Assembly (NCBI GenBank): GCA_044464485.1
Contig: JBIQLG010000001.1
Span: 62,001 to 126,000, forward strand
Reading direction: 5' to 3'
Source of the DNA: Terrimesophilobacter sp044464485
GTDB lineage: Bacteria > Actinomycetota > Actinomycetes > Actinomycetales > Microbacteriaceae
DNA length: 64,000 nt
The translations under genes and the position numbers were made by a program. This document shows, one piece after another, positions 47,677-56,011 of the stretch. The first letter of the stretch is position 1, and the number at the start of each line of letters is the position of its first letter. The notes under the pieces were generated by a model. It had not been told where the DNA came from, did no database searches, and was given only the letters and a program-made list of their open reading frames with translations.

Positions 47677-50265
47677 GTGAAGGCCATTAGAAGATTCACC
47701 GTTCAACCGGTTTTGCCGGATTCGCTTGACGTGCTCGATGAGCTTGCGACGAACCTCCGCTGGTCGTGGCATCTCCCCACGCAGGAGCTGTTCCAGCACG
47801 TTTCACCGGAAGCGTGGGAGTCCACAGGGCACGATCCGATCGCCTTGCTCGGGACGCTCGACGCCGATCGAATTTCGCAACTCGCATCCGACTCGTCATT
47901 CCTTGCCCGCGCCAACGAAGTGCGTGACGATCTGAACGCGTACATCAGCGAGCCGAGATGGTATCAATCGCTCGGGCCGGATGCGCCGCAGTCGATAGCG
48001 TATTTCTCTCCCGAGTTCGGCATCGCTTCTGCTCTGCCGCAGTACTCGGGGGGGCTGGGAATTCTCGCCGGTGACCACCTCAAGAGCGCATCCGATCTTG
48101 GCGTGCCGCTCATTGCGGCAGGGCTGTTTTACCACTCGGGATACTTCGCTCAGTCCATCACGGCGGATGGCTGGCAGAAAGAGGCGTACCCGCTTCATGA
48201 TCCTGACGGGCTCCCGCTGACCGTGCTGCGGCGGCCAGACGGCACTGCCGCTCAGGTCGCGCTCGCTCTTCCCGATGACGGGGTGCTGCATGCCAGAATC
48301 TGGCAGGTTGCGGTCGGTCGCGTGACCCTGCTCCTCCTCGATACGGATGTACCCGACAACGACGAGGAACTCCGTTCGGTGACCGATCGCCTCTATGGCG
48401 GCGGAGGCGAGCACCGCCTGCTTCAGGAACTGCTCCTCGGCATCGGTGGGGTGAGGGCGATTTCGCTGTTCTGCGAGTTGACAGGTGCGCCGACTCCGAA
48501 GGTTTTTCATACGAACGAGGGTCATGCCGGATTCCTCGGCCTCGAGCGAATCAGCGATCTGATTGGCGGGGGGCTCACCTTCGCGGAAGCGCTCGAGGTT
48601 GTGCGCGCCGCAACCGTGTTCACCACGCACACTCCCGTCGCGGCGGGGATCGACCGTTTCGATGCAGCGCTCATCGAACGTTATTTCTCCACGGAACTAC
48701 TGCCCGGGGTGGACGTTCGCGATGTGCTCGCGCTCGGAACGGAAGACTATGAAGGCGGCACGCCGGATATCTTCAATATGGCGGTCATGGGACTCCGGCT
48801 CGCGCAACGCGCCAACGGAGTCTCGCAGCTTCACGGCGAGGTCAGTCGCAGAATGTTTGGCGCGTTGTGGCCGGGATTCGATAGTCGCGAAGTGCCGATT
48901 ACGTCAGTGACCAATGGTGTTCATGCGCCGACGTGGACCGATCGTGCCGTCGTGCAGCTTGCGGAAACCGCTGCGGGGAACGCAGACACGACGGCATGCG
49001 ACTGGAACTCCGACGGGGTCACCGATGCGGAGCTCTGGAAGCTGCGCTCGAAATTGCGTGAGAACCTCGTGCACGATGCTCGGCGACGCATGACGCGAGC
49101 ATGGGAGCAACTCCACCCGGGCGTCGCGGCCCCCATGTGGTACAGCGATTTGCTCGACCCGAACACCCTGACCATCGGGTTTGCGCGGCGCGTACCTACG
49201 TACAAGCGATTGACGCTCATGCTTCACGACCGTGAGCGGCTCCGATCGATACTGTGCCATCCGACACGACCGGTGCAGATCGTCGTCGCAGGCAAGTCCC
49301 ACCCCGCCGATGACGAAGGCAAACGACTCATCCAGCAGCTCGTGCGATTTGCGAATGAGCCGGACATCCGCGGCCGCCTCGTGTTCCTCCCCAACTATGA
49401 CATCGCCATGGCGCAAGTGCTCTATCCGGGAACCGACGTCTGGCTGAACAACCCGCTGCGACCGCTCGAAGCGTGTGGAACGAGCGGAATGAAAGCCGCC
49501 ATGAACGGGTCGCTCAACCTCTCCATTCTCGATGGCTGGTGGGCCGAGTTCTACGACGGTGAGAACGGTTGGGCGATACCGAGTTCGGATGCCGCGGGCG
49601 ACTCGGCAGAACGGGATGCGCTGGAGGCGGCATCGCTCTACGACATCATCGAGCATCAGGTGGCACCTCGCTTTTACGAAAGAAACGACGAAGGCGTGCC
49701 CACGCGCTGGATTCAGTCGATCCGACACACGCTCTCCACGCTCTCGCCGGCGCTCAGCGCCGACAGGATGGTGCGGGAATACGTGGAACGGCTCTATATT
49801 CCTGCGGCGACCTCCGGCGCCCTCCTCACCAAGGACGCCGCAGCGGGCGCTCGCGAACTCGCGGCATGGAAGTCGCGCGTCGTTGCGGCGTGGCCGAAGG
49901 TTTCCGTGCGCCACGTCGAATCGGGTGGCGTTGACGCGGTGCCCGAGGTCGGTGATGAGTTGCACGTTCGGGCAAAGATCGCGCTCGATGGACTTTCGCT
50001 GGACGACGTCATGGTGGAGGTTTTGTATGGCCGCACGCAATCGGACGATGAGCTCGTGAGTCCCGATCGGTGCGAACTTGTTCCCGACGCAACGGGCGTT
50101 GTGGACCCCGAGGGAGCTGGGCTCGTTCAGTTCGGCGGGACCGTGCAACTCTCGCACGCGGGGAGCTTCGGCTACACGGTGAGGGTGGTTCCGCGGCATC
50201 CCGGGCTCGTCAGCGATGCAGAGATGGGACTCGTCGCGGCAGCCGTCAGCTCCGATCGTGCCTGA
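47677..50265 (+). CDS. glgP: Alpha-glucan (glycogen) phosphorylase
   Basis: An 862-residue phosphorylase releasing glucose-1-phosphate from alpha-glucan. It belongs to the shorter actinobacterial form with an N-terminal DUF3417 region (VLDELATNLRWSWHLPTQEL). Signatures are AYFSPEFGIASALPQYSGGL, HTNEGHAGFLGLERI, TNGVHAPTW, and the PLP-lysine region LEACGTSGMKAAMNGSLNLS followed by DGWWAEFYDGENGW. The C-terminal 120 residues form an extra beta domain. The gene lies across the secretion cluster from glgE-glgB. Confidence 0.95.
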   Translation: MKAIRRFTVQPVLPDSLDVLDELATNLRWSWHLPTQELFQHVSPEAWESTGHDPIALLGTLDADRISQLASDSSFLARANEVRDDLNAYISEPRWYQSLGPDAPQSIAYFSPEFGIASALPQYSGGLGILAGDHLKSASDLGVPLIAAGLFYHSGYFAQSITADGWQKEAYPLHDPDGLPLTVLRRPDGTAAQVALALPDDGVLHARIWQVAVGRVTLLLLDTDVPDNDEELRSVTDRLYGGGGEHRLLQELLLGIGGVRAISLFCELTGAPTPKVFHTNEGHAGFLGLERISDLIGGGLTFAEALEVVRAATVFTTHTPVAAGIDRFDAALIERYFSTELLPGVDVRDVLALGTEDYEGGTPDIFNMAVMGLRLAQRANGVSQLHGEVSRRMFGALWPGFDSREVPITSVTNGVHAPTWTDRAVVQLAETAAGNADTTACDWNSDGVTDAELWKLRSKLRENLVHDARRRMTRAWEQLHPGVAAPMWYSDLLDPNTLTIGFARRVPTYKRLTLMLHDRERLRSILCHPTRPVQIVVAGKSHPADDEGKRLIQQLVRFANEPDIRGRLVFLPNYDIAMAQVLYPGTDVWLNNPLRPLEACGTSGMKAAMNGSLNLSILDGWWAEFYDGENGWAIPSSDAAGDSAERDALEAASLYDIIEHQVAPRFYERNDEGVPTRWIQSIRHTLSTLSPALSADRMVREYVERLYIPAATSGALLTKDAAAGARELAAWKSRVVAAWPKVSVRHVESGGVDAVPEVGDELHVRAKIALDGLSLDDVMVEVLYGRTQSDDELVSPDRCELVPDATGVVDPEGAGLVQFGGTVQLSHAGSFGYTVRVVPRHPGLVSDAEMGLVAAAVSSDRA

Positions 50266-50623
50266 AGCACCGCGAGAGCGACCGCGGCACGCCGTGGTGC
50301 TGCATGATTTTCGAGCGCATGTTCGCGCGCGCCCGACGGAGGTCTTTGATTCTCTTGCCGAGCGGTTCGATCCGGGAGAAGGAGCTCAAAGTTACTTCAC
50401 GGCGGACCGCCGCGCTGGCCTGGTGATTGTGCAGGGCGGATGGTGGTACCGCGCCGAGTACCGAGTGATCCCGGATGACCTGGGTTCGTTCGTTGAGCAT
50501 TCTCTCCTCAACGTTGCCGAGACGGCCAAAAGCCTCGGCAGGTTCACCGGTCGGCGCGTGATTGAATCCGCTCCCTCGGACTTTGATCGACTCATTGCCT
50601 CGCTTCGGGCGGAACTCGAGTGA
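50258..50623 (+). CDS. Hypothetical small protein
   Basis: About 121 residues from GTG 50258, overlapping the glgP stop by eight bases. It has an alternating beta pattern with aromatic residues (LVIVQGGWWYRAEYRVIPDD, then FVEHSLLNVAETAKSLGRFT) reminiscent of polyketide-cyclase/SRPBCC-like folds, but no family is certain. No signal or membrane segment. Translational overlap suggests co-expression with glgP. Confidence 0.65.
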   Translation: MPEAPRERPRHAVVLHDFRAHVRARPTEVFDSLAERFDPGEGAQSYFTADRRAGLVIVQGGWWYRAEYRVIPDDLGSFVEHSLLNVAETAKSLGRFTGRRVIESAPSDFDRLIASLRAELE

Positions 50624-50626
50624 GCC

Positions 50627-51859
50627 TTAGTAGGTCTGGCCCTTCGAGCAGGTTTGCTGCGCGGAATTTTGACCGGTGATGGAGCTCGGCAACTGCACAG
50701 CCTCCTGAAGCGGAGCGTTCGTTGGATCGACCGGAGTTGCGGGCTCGGTCGGAGCGTTCGGGTCGAGTTCGGAGCCCGGACCCGTCGGCCCGCTGACTGT
50801 CACCGGCTGATCGTTGATGATCGCGTTGAACAGCGTTGCGGCATCCTCCTTGTACGGGAGGACCCCGCCCTGACCGTTGCTGCTTCCAAAATAGGTGGGG
50901 TACTGCACCAATTGGATGTTCTGCGGTGCAATGTTCTTCAGGGCCAGCGCAATGGAGGCGAGTGTCAGTGGATTGCTCAAACTGTTGGATACCTGCATGT
51001 TTTCGACCGCGGCCTTCGCAAGCCCGTACACCTTGATGGGGTCGGACAGGGTCTCGCTGCTCTTGGCCTGACGCACGAGTGCAGACATGAAGACCTGCTG
51101 ATTGCTGATGCGCGCAATGTCGGTTCCGCCGTCGACGCCGTAGCGGCTGCGCAGGAACATGAGAGCGTTCCAGCCTTTGAGCGTCTGTTGACCAGCATCC
51201 AGGTTGAGGCCGATCTGCCCGTCATGGATGGGGGTGGCGACGCACACGGTCACTCCGCCGATGGCGTTGGACATTTCGATCACGCCGTTGAACTCGATCT
51301 TGGCGGCGAAGGGGATGGTGACCCCGGTGAAATCACTCACGGTCTTGACCACGCACGCGAGACCGCCGTACGTGAGAGCGGTATTGATCTTCGCGGATGA
51401 CTGCGCGCCCCAGCTTCCGTTTCCATCGACGCGCGGGCAGGACGGAATCGGCACGAACAAGTCTCTGGGGAAACTCACGACAGTCGCGTTGGTGTGATCA
51501 GCGGAGATGTGAAGCAGGATCGTGACATCGTTCAGGTGTTCGCCGCGATCGCCGAAGCGCGGGTCTCCCTCGCCGCTGTCGCTACCGACAAGGAGGAGGT
51601 TTACCCCGCCTTCGATCGCGCCGATATCCGGCGGCGGCCCTTCAGTTTCGCCAATGAGCGTGACGCTCGGCTTGGCGGAACTCGCGATGTCCCACGTGGC
51701 ATACCCGACGACGGCGGCGCCGCTGACCAGCACGACTGCCAGCGCGGCCGCCACAAGTTTGACGATCGTTGCCACTGCACCCTGCGACCGCAGGCGTCCG
51801 TGCCGTGCGATGATCGGTGTAGCAGTGCGGCGGGAGCCCCGCGGTCGAAGTTCGGTCAC
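50627..51859 (-). CDS. LytR-CpsA-Psr (LCP) family glycopolymer ligase
   Basis: A 410-residue membrane-anchored enzyme that attaches glycopolymers to peptidoglycan. A cytoplasmic basic N-terminus, a membrane helix (LVAAALAVVLVSGAAVVGYA, about 36-55) and the LCP domain follow: NLLLVGSDSG, FGDRGEHLNDVTILLHI, VSFPRDLFVPIP, and MFLRSRYG with the substrate-binding arginines. The tail is Pro/Thr-rich and ends with a cysteine. GTG 51859 is six bases after TAATAT. Confidence 0.93.
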   Translation of the reverse strand: MTELRPRGSRRTATPIIARHGRLRSQGAVATIVKLVAAALAVVLVSGAAVVGYATWDIASSAKPSVTLIGETEGPPPDIGAIEGGVNLLLVGSDSGEGDPRFGDRGEHLNDVTILLHISADHTNATVVSFPRDLFVPIPSCPRVDGNGSWGAQSSAKINTALTYGGLACVVKTVSDFTGVTIPFAAKIEFNGVIEMSNAIGGVTVCVATPIHDGQIGLNLDAGQQTLKGWNALMFLRSRYGVDGGTDIARISNQQVFMSALVRQAKSSETLSDPIKVYGLAKAAVENMQVSNSLSNPLTLASIALALKNIAPQNIQLVQYPTYFGSSNGQGGVLPYKEDAATLFNAIINDQPVTVSGPTGPGSELDPNAPTEPATPVDPTNAPLQEAVQLPSSITGQNSAQQTCSKGQTY

Positions 51860-51865
51860 CCACCG

Positions 51866-51871
51866 ATATTA
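51866..51871 (-). promoter_or_regulatory. Predicted -10 element (TAATAT)
   Basis: On the minus strand TAATAT, near consensus, is six bases (CGGTGG) before GTG 51859. Confidence 0.5.
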
Positions 51872-51936
51872 GGACACTTAACTCTGAGAACTGCCCAAAT
51901 ACCGGTGGTGGACGACTCGTGTCATTATGCTGCGAG

Positions 51937-52707
51937 CTACGCGCGGGGTGTCGCGCCCTTCAGGAGGAAATATCCCGCAATGACCGCGAGCGCGGTTGGC
52001 AGCAGGGTCCAGGTCACGACCCCCACAAATCCCATCGTGACGAACCAGGCGCCCACCGCCGGCCATTGCGCGGTAATTGTCACGAGCGCGACAAGTCCGA
52101 CGATGATGAGGGCGAGCGACGCGAAGAAGACGAGCATTCCATTGACTTTCCATCGCACGTAGACGCTTGCGGTGGCCATCCCCACCATAAAGAAGAACAG
52201 GAACAGCACCACGGAGACGTAGAAGCGTTCACCAAGGTTTGGACTCAGGTAGCTGGGGCTGAACAGCGTGACGTTCAGGCCCCAGCCATGGGTGACATCC
52301 TCAACCCAGCCGAGGAACGTCACCGCAAGCGAATACGCCAGCGAAAGACCCACGAAAGTGGCGACGGTTCCGAAATAGAAATCCCGCCTCGTGACGCTGT
52401 AGCTTTGCGCGAAGGGGAACGTCTGACTTATGGACATGACAGCGATGACCAGCATGTACACGAGAAAATAGCCCAGAGCACCGCTGTATTGCATTCCGTC
52501 GGCGGAGTCCGCGAGATCCTGGGGTGTCATCACCGAACGGAAGATGAGCCCGAGCGCCAGAGTGACGAGGAAGATGAACCCCATGATCATCCACGGAACG
52601 ACCACGATCTGGCCCTTATTGACGACGTGCAGGCGCATGACGTTGATGATTCGCCTCCACGATGACGTGGAGTGCTGGGTCGAGGGGGAAAGAATGGCGG
52701 CGCTCAT
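51937..52707 (-). CDS. ABC-type permease-like membrane protein
   Basis: A 256-residue protein with six hydrophobic segments (IVVVPWMIMGFIFLVTLALG; GYFLVYMLVIAVMSISQTFP; FYVSVVLFLFFFMVGMATAS). No signature motif beyond the general ABC-2-type layout. It overlaps the ATPase stop by four bases, so it is the membrane half of that transporter. Third gene of a GntR-ATPase-permease operon of the YtrA type, often linked to envelope stress or peptide export; substrate unknown. Confidence 0.82.
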   Translation of the reverse strand: MSAAILSPSTQHSTSSWRRIINVMRLHVVNKGQIVVVPWMIMGFIFLVTLALGLIFRSVMTPQDLADSADGMQYSGALGYFLVYMLVIAVMSISQTFPFAQSYSVTRRDFYFGTVATFVGLSLAYSLAVTFLGWVEDVTHGWGLNVTLFSPSYLSPNLGERFYVSVVLFLFFFMVGMATASVYVRWKVNGMLVFFASLALIIVGLVALVTITAQWPAVGAWFVTMGFVGVVTWTLLPTALAVIAGYFLLKGATPRA

Positions 52708-53594
52708 GCGCTGAACTCCTTTTCTTGAGCGGGGGAGCTGGTTTTGTGAATGATGAGTTGCTGCAGCGACACGGGCGAGAGTTCCAGGCCCGCGGTGATC
52801 GCCGCGTGCTTGTCCTCGCTGTCGAGCGCCACGAGCGTGACTGACGAGATTCCGCCAATTCGCTCGCGGTGCAGGATTTCGCGACCTCGAGAGAACTCCT
52901 CGACGGCCGCGGAAGTTCCCGCCACCGTGGTTGCCGTGCCGCGCAGAGCGTCGGCAGAGTCATCAATGATGATGCGTCCGTCGTCGATGACGAGGACATG
53001 CTCGAGGAGGTTGCTTACTTCGTCGATGAGGTGCGTGGAGAGCAGCACTGTGCGGGGGTGTTCCGCGTAATCGGCCAGAAGCCGATCGTAAAAGAGCTGG
53101 CGCGCGACGGCGTCGAGTCCGAGGTATGGCTCGTCGAAGAACGTGAGCGGTGCGCGTGAGGCGAGCCCGGTGATAACACCCACCGCGGAGAGCTGCCCGC
53201 GGGATAGCTTCTTGATCTTGCGGCCCAGCGGAAGCCGGAAGTCGTCGATCAATTGGTCGGCAAAATCTGCGTCCCAGTTGGTGAAGAACCAGGGCGCGCT
53301 TTTCATCACGTGCCTGACTCGGAAGTCGTCCGGGTATTTTTGGCTCTCTTTGATGAAACACACGTTCTGCAACACCTTCGCATTTTCTACGGGGGAGTCG
53401 CCAAAAATTCTGATGGTGCCGGATGACGCAAAATCCTGGCCGGTGAGGAGTTGCATGAGCGTCGTCTTGCCGGCGCCGTTGCGGCCGAGAAGTCCACAAA
53501 TTACGCCTTCCTGCACTGTGAAACTTACGTCGTCCACGGCGTGGAGGGATCCGAATCGCCGGGAAACCCCGGTGACGTCAATCGCTGCTGTCAT
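52704..53594 (-). CDS. ABC transporter ATP-binding protein
   Basis: A 296-residue ATPase. Walker A GLLGRNGAGKTTLMQL (about 34), the ABC signature as KKLSRGQLSAVG, Walker B LTFFDEPYLGLD and the switch histidine in LLSTHLIDE are present. A C-terminal accessory region of about 80 residues follows, as in YtrB-like exporters. The start overlaps the GntR stop by four bases. Confidence 0.93.
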   Translation of the reverse strand: MTAAIDVTGVSRRFGSLHAVDDVSFTVQEGVICGLLGRNGAGKTTLMQLLTGQDFASSGTIRIFGDSPVENAKVLQNVCFIKESQKYPDDFRVRHVMKSAPWFFTNWDADFADQLIDDFRLPLGRKIKKLSRGQLSAVGVITGLASRAPLTFFDEPYLGLDAVARQLFYDRLLADYAEHPRTVLLSTHLIDEVSNLLEHVLVIDDGRIIIDDSADALRGTATTVAGTSAAVEEFSRGREILHRERIGGISSVTLVALDSEDKHAAITAGLELSPVSLQQLIIHKTSSPAQEKEFSA

Positions 53595-53947
53595 TGTTTT
53601 CCTGCTTTCATGATCATGGTGGCGAGTTCATCTCGCGTGAATCCGAGATTGTGCGCTTCTGTGACGAGCGGTTGAACGTACTCGTCGAGAAACCTGCTTC
53701 GCCGCTGGGTGATGATGGTCTCGCGAGAGCCCTCCGCGACAAACATTCCAATACCCCTTTTCTTGTAGAGGATTCCCGCGTCGACGAGAAGGTTCACGCC
53801 TTTGCCCGCGGTCGCCGGATTGATGCGGTGGTACGCCGCGTATTCATTCGTTGAGGGCACCTGAGAGCCTTCGGGAAGTGCTCCGCTGATGATGTCGTTT
53901 TCAATCTGCTCTGCGATTTGGATGAAGATGGGCCTCGACTCGTCCAC
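53591..53947 (-). CDS. GntR-family (YtrA-like) repressor
   Basis: About 118 residues. A winged helix-turn-helix (IFIQIAEQIENDIISGALPE, VPSTNEYAAYHRINPATAGK) is followed by a short dimerisation helix, the YtrA layout without a large effector domain. GTG 53947 is chosen because AAAGGGGG lies about five bases upstream; GTG 53953 and a longer frame to 53989 are alternatives. It heads the ABC operon and probably represses it through the palindrome at 54006-54029. Confidence 0.88.
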   Translation of the reverse strand: MDESRPIFIQIAEQIENDIISGALPEGSQVPSTNEYAAYHRINPATAGKGVNLLVDAGILYKKRGIGMFVAEGSRETIITQRRSRFLDEYVQPLVTEAHNLGFTRDELATMIMKAGKQ

Positions 53948-54005
53948 GCGCACCCCCTTTCTTTTTCGTGAGCACGGAGTGAGTTTCACCGAGCCACTGC
54001 TCGTT

Positions 54006-54029
54006 GGTTAATTACTTGACTAACTAACC
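54006..54029. promoter_or_regulatory. Candidate GntR operator (24-bp palindrome)
   Basis: GGTTA at 54006-54010 and TAACC at 54025-54029 bound a 24-base imperfect palindrome whose inner bases are also largely symmetric (TTA and TAA). It covers the predicted -10 of the GntR-ABC operon. Confidence 0.6.
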
Positions 54030-54050
54030 ACCTAAGTTTGTTTTTGTCAA
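54022..54050 (-). promoter_or_regulatory. Promoter of the GntR-ABC operon (TTGACA, N17, TTAGTT)
   Basis: On the minus strand a consensus -35 TTGACA (54050-54045) is 17 bases from TTAGTT (54027-54022), which lies inside the palindromic operator. Repression by occlusion is the simplest reading. Confidence 0.6.
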
Positions 54051-54073
54051 CTCGATGACGGAACGGGAGTGCG

Positions 54074-54079
54074 TAGGCT
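54074..54079 (+). promoter_or_regulatory. Predicted -10 element (TAGGCT)
   Basis: TAGGCT is six bases (GGGTGC) before GTG 54086. Confidence 0.5.
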
Positions 54080-54085
54080 GGGTGC

Positions 54086-55501
54086 GTGACTGCACTTCAC
54101 CACTTCACGGCACAGGAGCAATGGGACTTGCTGCACAGGCAGGCTGTCTCTCCCCGTGAACTCGTGAACCACTATGTCGCGCGGATCGACGAACTCAATG
54201 CCGGGCTCGGCGCATTCATCACCGTCACCGCGGAATCCGCGCGCGAGCGCGCCGCAGCGCTCGAGTCTTCCGCGGAACGCGCTGCCCCCTTGTGGGGATT
54301 GCCTTTTGCCGACAAAGATCTGGTTCAGCGAAAAGGGATTCGCACGACCTACGGATCTCGGCTTCTCGAAAATTATGTTCCCGAAGAATCGGACGATCTC
54401 GCGAAAGTGCTGGATGCTGCGGGAGGCGTGAGCCTCGGAAAGACGAACACACCCGAGTTCGGGCTCCCCAGTTACACCGAGAACCTGCTCGGCCCACCCG
54501 CTCGAAACCCCTACGACACGACCCTCGGCGCAGGCGGATCCAGCGGCGGCGCGGCGGTCGCCGTGGCCGCCGGGCTGCTTCCGTTTGCGCCAGGCTCCGA
54601 CGGCGGCGGCTCGATTCGCATCCCTGCCGCAGCGTGCGGACTCGTCGGTCTCAAGCCCTCGCGGGGACTGATCCCGGCGGGCACGGGAATCGACAGCCTG
54701 GCGGGCCTCGCGGTACCCGGTCCGCTGGCACGCACCGTCGCCGATGCCGCGATGCTGCTCGACGCCATGATCGAGGGAGGCGATTACCCGTTCACGCTGC
54801 GTGCTCCACGCTGGGAGGGTGGCGCACTTCTCAATGCCGCAACCCGCGGGGAAGGGCGATTCCAGATCGCGGTGACCACGAGCTCGCCATGGGAGTCCGC
54901 GTACGACATTGTTGTCTCCGAGGAAGCCACAGCAGCCCTGCAGTTGGCGATCGCAGAACTTGACGCGCTCGGGCATGGATTGGAGCAGCTCGAACTCGAG
55001 CCAGACGAAAAGTATTCCGACGCGTTCCGCACAGTGTGGCAAGCTGGCGCCGCAGGAATTCCGGCCGAGGGGGCGGCGCTGCAGTTGCTGGAACCGCTGA
55101 CCCAGTGGCTTGTTGGCCGAGGTCGCAGCGTAAGCGCGCGCCAGCTTGCGGAGGCACTGGGTTCGCTTGCGGTGTTCGAGCGTTCCGTCATCCGTCAATT
55201 CGCAGGATTTGACGCGGTCATGACGCCGACGCTGGCGATGACTCCCAGGCGCATCGGCTGGTATGACTCCGAGGATGCGGAGAGAAACTTTGCGCAACAG
55301 GTGCAGTACACACCGTTCACATCCTTCGTGAATGTTGCAGGCCTGCCTGCGATAACGCTGCCTGTTGCCGTCACGGCGGAAGGCCTGCCCATGGGGATCC
55401 AGCTCATCGGCAGGCCCGGTGGCGAAAGCGTGCTGCTGGCGCTCGGCGCTCAACTGGAACGCAGGATCCGATGGCAGGACAGGCATCCGCCACAGTGGTG
55501 A
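54086..55501 (+). CDS. Amidase-signature family hydrolase
   Basis: A 471-residue enzyme with the Ser-cisSer-Lys triad: lysine in GLPFADKDLVQRKG, cis-serine in GAGGSSGGAAVAVAAG, and nucleophile serine in GSDGGGSIRIPAAACGLVGL. It resembles general amidases and GatA-like proteins but has no gatB/C neighbours. The substrate is unknown. GTG 54086 is in a leaderless setting and divergent from the GntR operon. Confidence 0.92.
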   Translation: MTALHHFTAQEQWDLLHRQAVSPRELVNHYVARIDELNAGLGAFITVTAESARERAAALESSAERAAPLWGLPFADKDLVQRKGIRTTYGSRLLENYVPEESDDLAKVLDAAGGVSLGKTNTPEFGLPSYTENLLGPPARNPYDTTLGAGGSSGGAAVAVAAGLLPFAPGSDGGGSIRIPAAACGLVGLKPSRGLIPAGTGIDSLAGLAVPGPLARTVADAAMLLDAMIEGGDYPFTLRAPRWEGGALLNAATRGEGRFQIAVTTSSPWESAYDIVVSEEATAALQLAIAELDALGHGLEQLELEPDEKYSDAFRTVWQAGAAGIPAEGAALQLLEPLTQWLVGRGRSVSARQLAEALGSLAVFERSVIRQFAGFDAVMTPTLAMTPRRIGWYDSEDAERNFAQQVQYTPFTSFVNVAGLPAITLPVAVTAEGLPMGIQLIGRPGGESVLLALGAQLERRIRWQDRHPPQW

Positions 55502-55508
55502 GGGCAAA

Positions 55509-55937
55509 CTACACGTAGCCGCCGCGTCGCAGTCCCGCTTCAATTTCGAATCGGTTCTCAACCCCGTTTCGGCCAGCGGCAACATAAAGCGGGATGAACG
55601 CGAGGCCATACTTTTTCCACTGTGCGCGATGGACTGCCTCGTGGGCGAGAATTCCGGGCGATATCGCGCTGTGCGTGAGATACACCGCGCCGATCGTCGT
55701 TCCGCCACGTCCGAACGCCCAGCGCGGACAGCGTCTGGCGACAATCACTCCACCGTCCGGGCGGATGCGTCCGAGGCTCAGTACGCCGCCCCAGAGCATT
55801 CCGCAGCCCGTCGCGAACCAGTAGCCGGGGCGAGCGATCACGGGGCTCAGGAGGAACCCGCGGAGCCGTTGCGTGCCTGAGACGCGTCGTACGAGCGCCC
55901 GTGCCCCGCGTTCGAGCCGCGAACCGTCAACTGCCAT
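55509..55937 (-). CDS. Small HExxH-motif protein, unknown function
   Basis: A 142-residue protein. LAHEAVHRAQWKKYGLAFIP contains HEAVH, the zinc-peptidase core, and the E in NRFEIEAGL about 25 residues later could be the third ligand of a gluzincin-like site. A short hydrophobic stretch (GYWFATGCGMLWGGVLSL) may touch the membrane. Relatives are often labelled Fe-S oxidoreductase without supporting cysteines; only one cysteine pair is seen here. ATG 55937 is six bases after TAAACA. Confidence 0.7.
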   Translation of the reverse strand: MAVDGSRLERGARALVRRVSGTQRLRGFLLSPVIARPGYWFATGCGMLWGGVLSLGRIRPDGGVIVARRCPRWAFGRGGTTIGAVYLTHSAISPGILAHEAVHRAQWKKYGLAFIPLYVAAGRNGVENRFEIEAGLRRGGYV

Positions 55938-55943
55938 GAAGAC

Positions 55944-55949
55944 TGTTTA
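55944..55949 (-). promoter_or_regulatory. Predicted -10 element (TAAACA)
   Basis: On the minus strand TAAACA is followed by GTCTTC and ATG 55937. The final base departs from TANNNT. Confidence 0.35.
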
Positions 55950-55998
55950 GCACTTTGTCGGTCGTTTCCGAACCGGAAGTGCGCTTCCCACCAGGCAA

Positions 55999-56004
55999 TA
56001 CAGT
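55999..56004 (+). promoter_or_regulatory. Predicted -10 element (TACAGT)
   Basis: TACAGT ends seven bases before ATG 56012. Confidence 0.4.
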
Positions 56005-56011
56005 GGTGAGT

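Noticed and set aside
48904..50199. 431-codon minus-strand frame opposite glgP
   Set aside because: Shadow of glgP; Arg/His-rich product with no domain.
54047..55744. 565-codon minus-strand frame opposite the amidase
   Set aside because: Shadow of the amidase gene; its upstream end would also collide with the HExxH gene in another frame.
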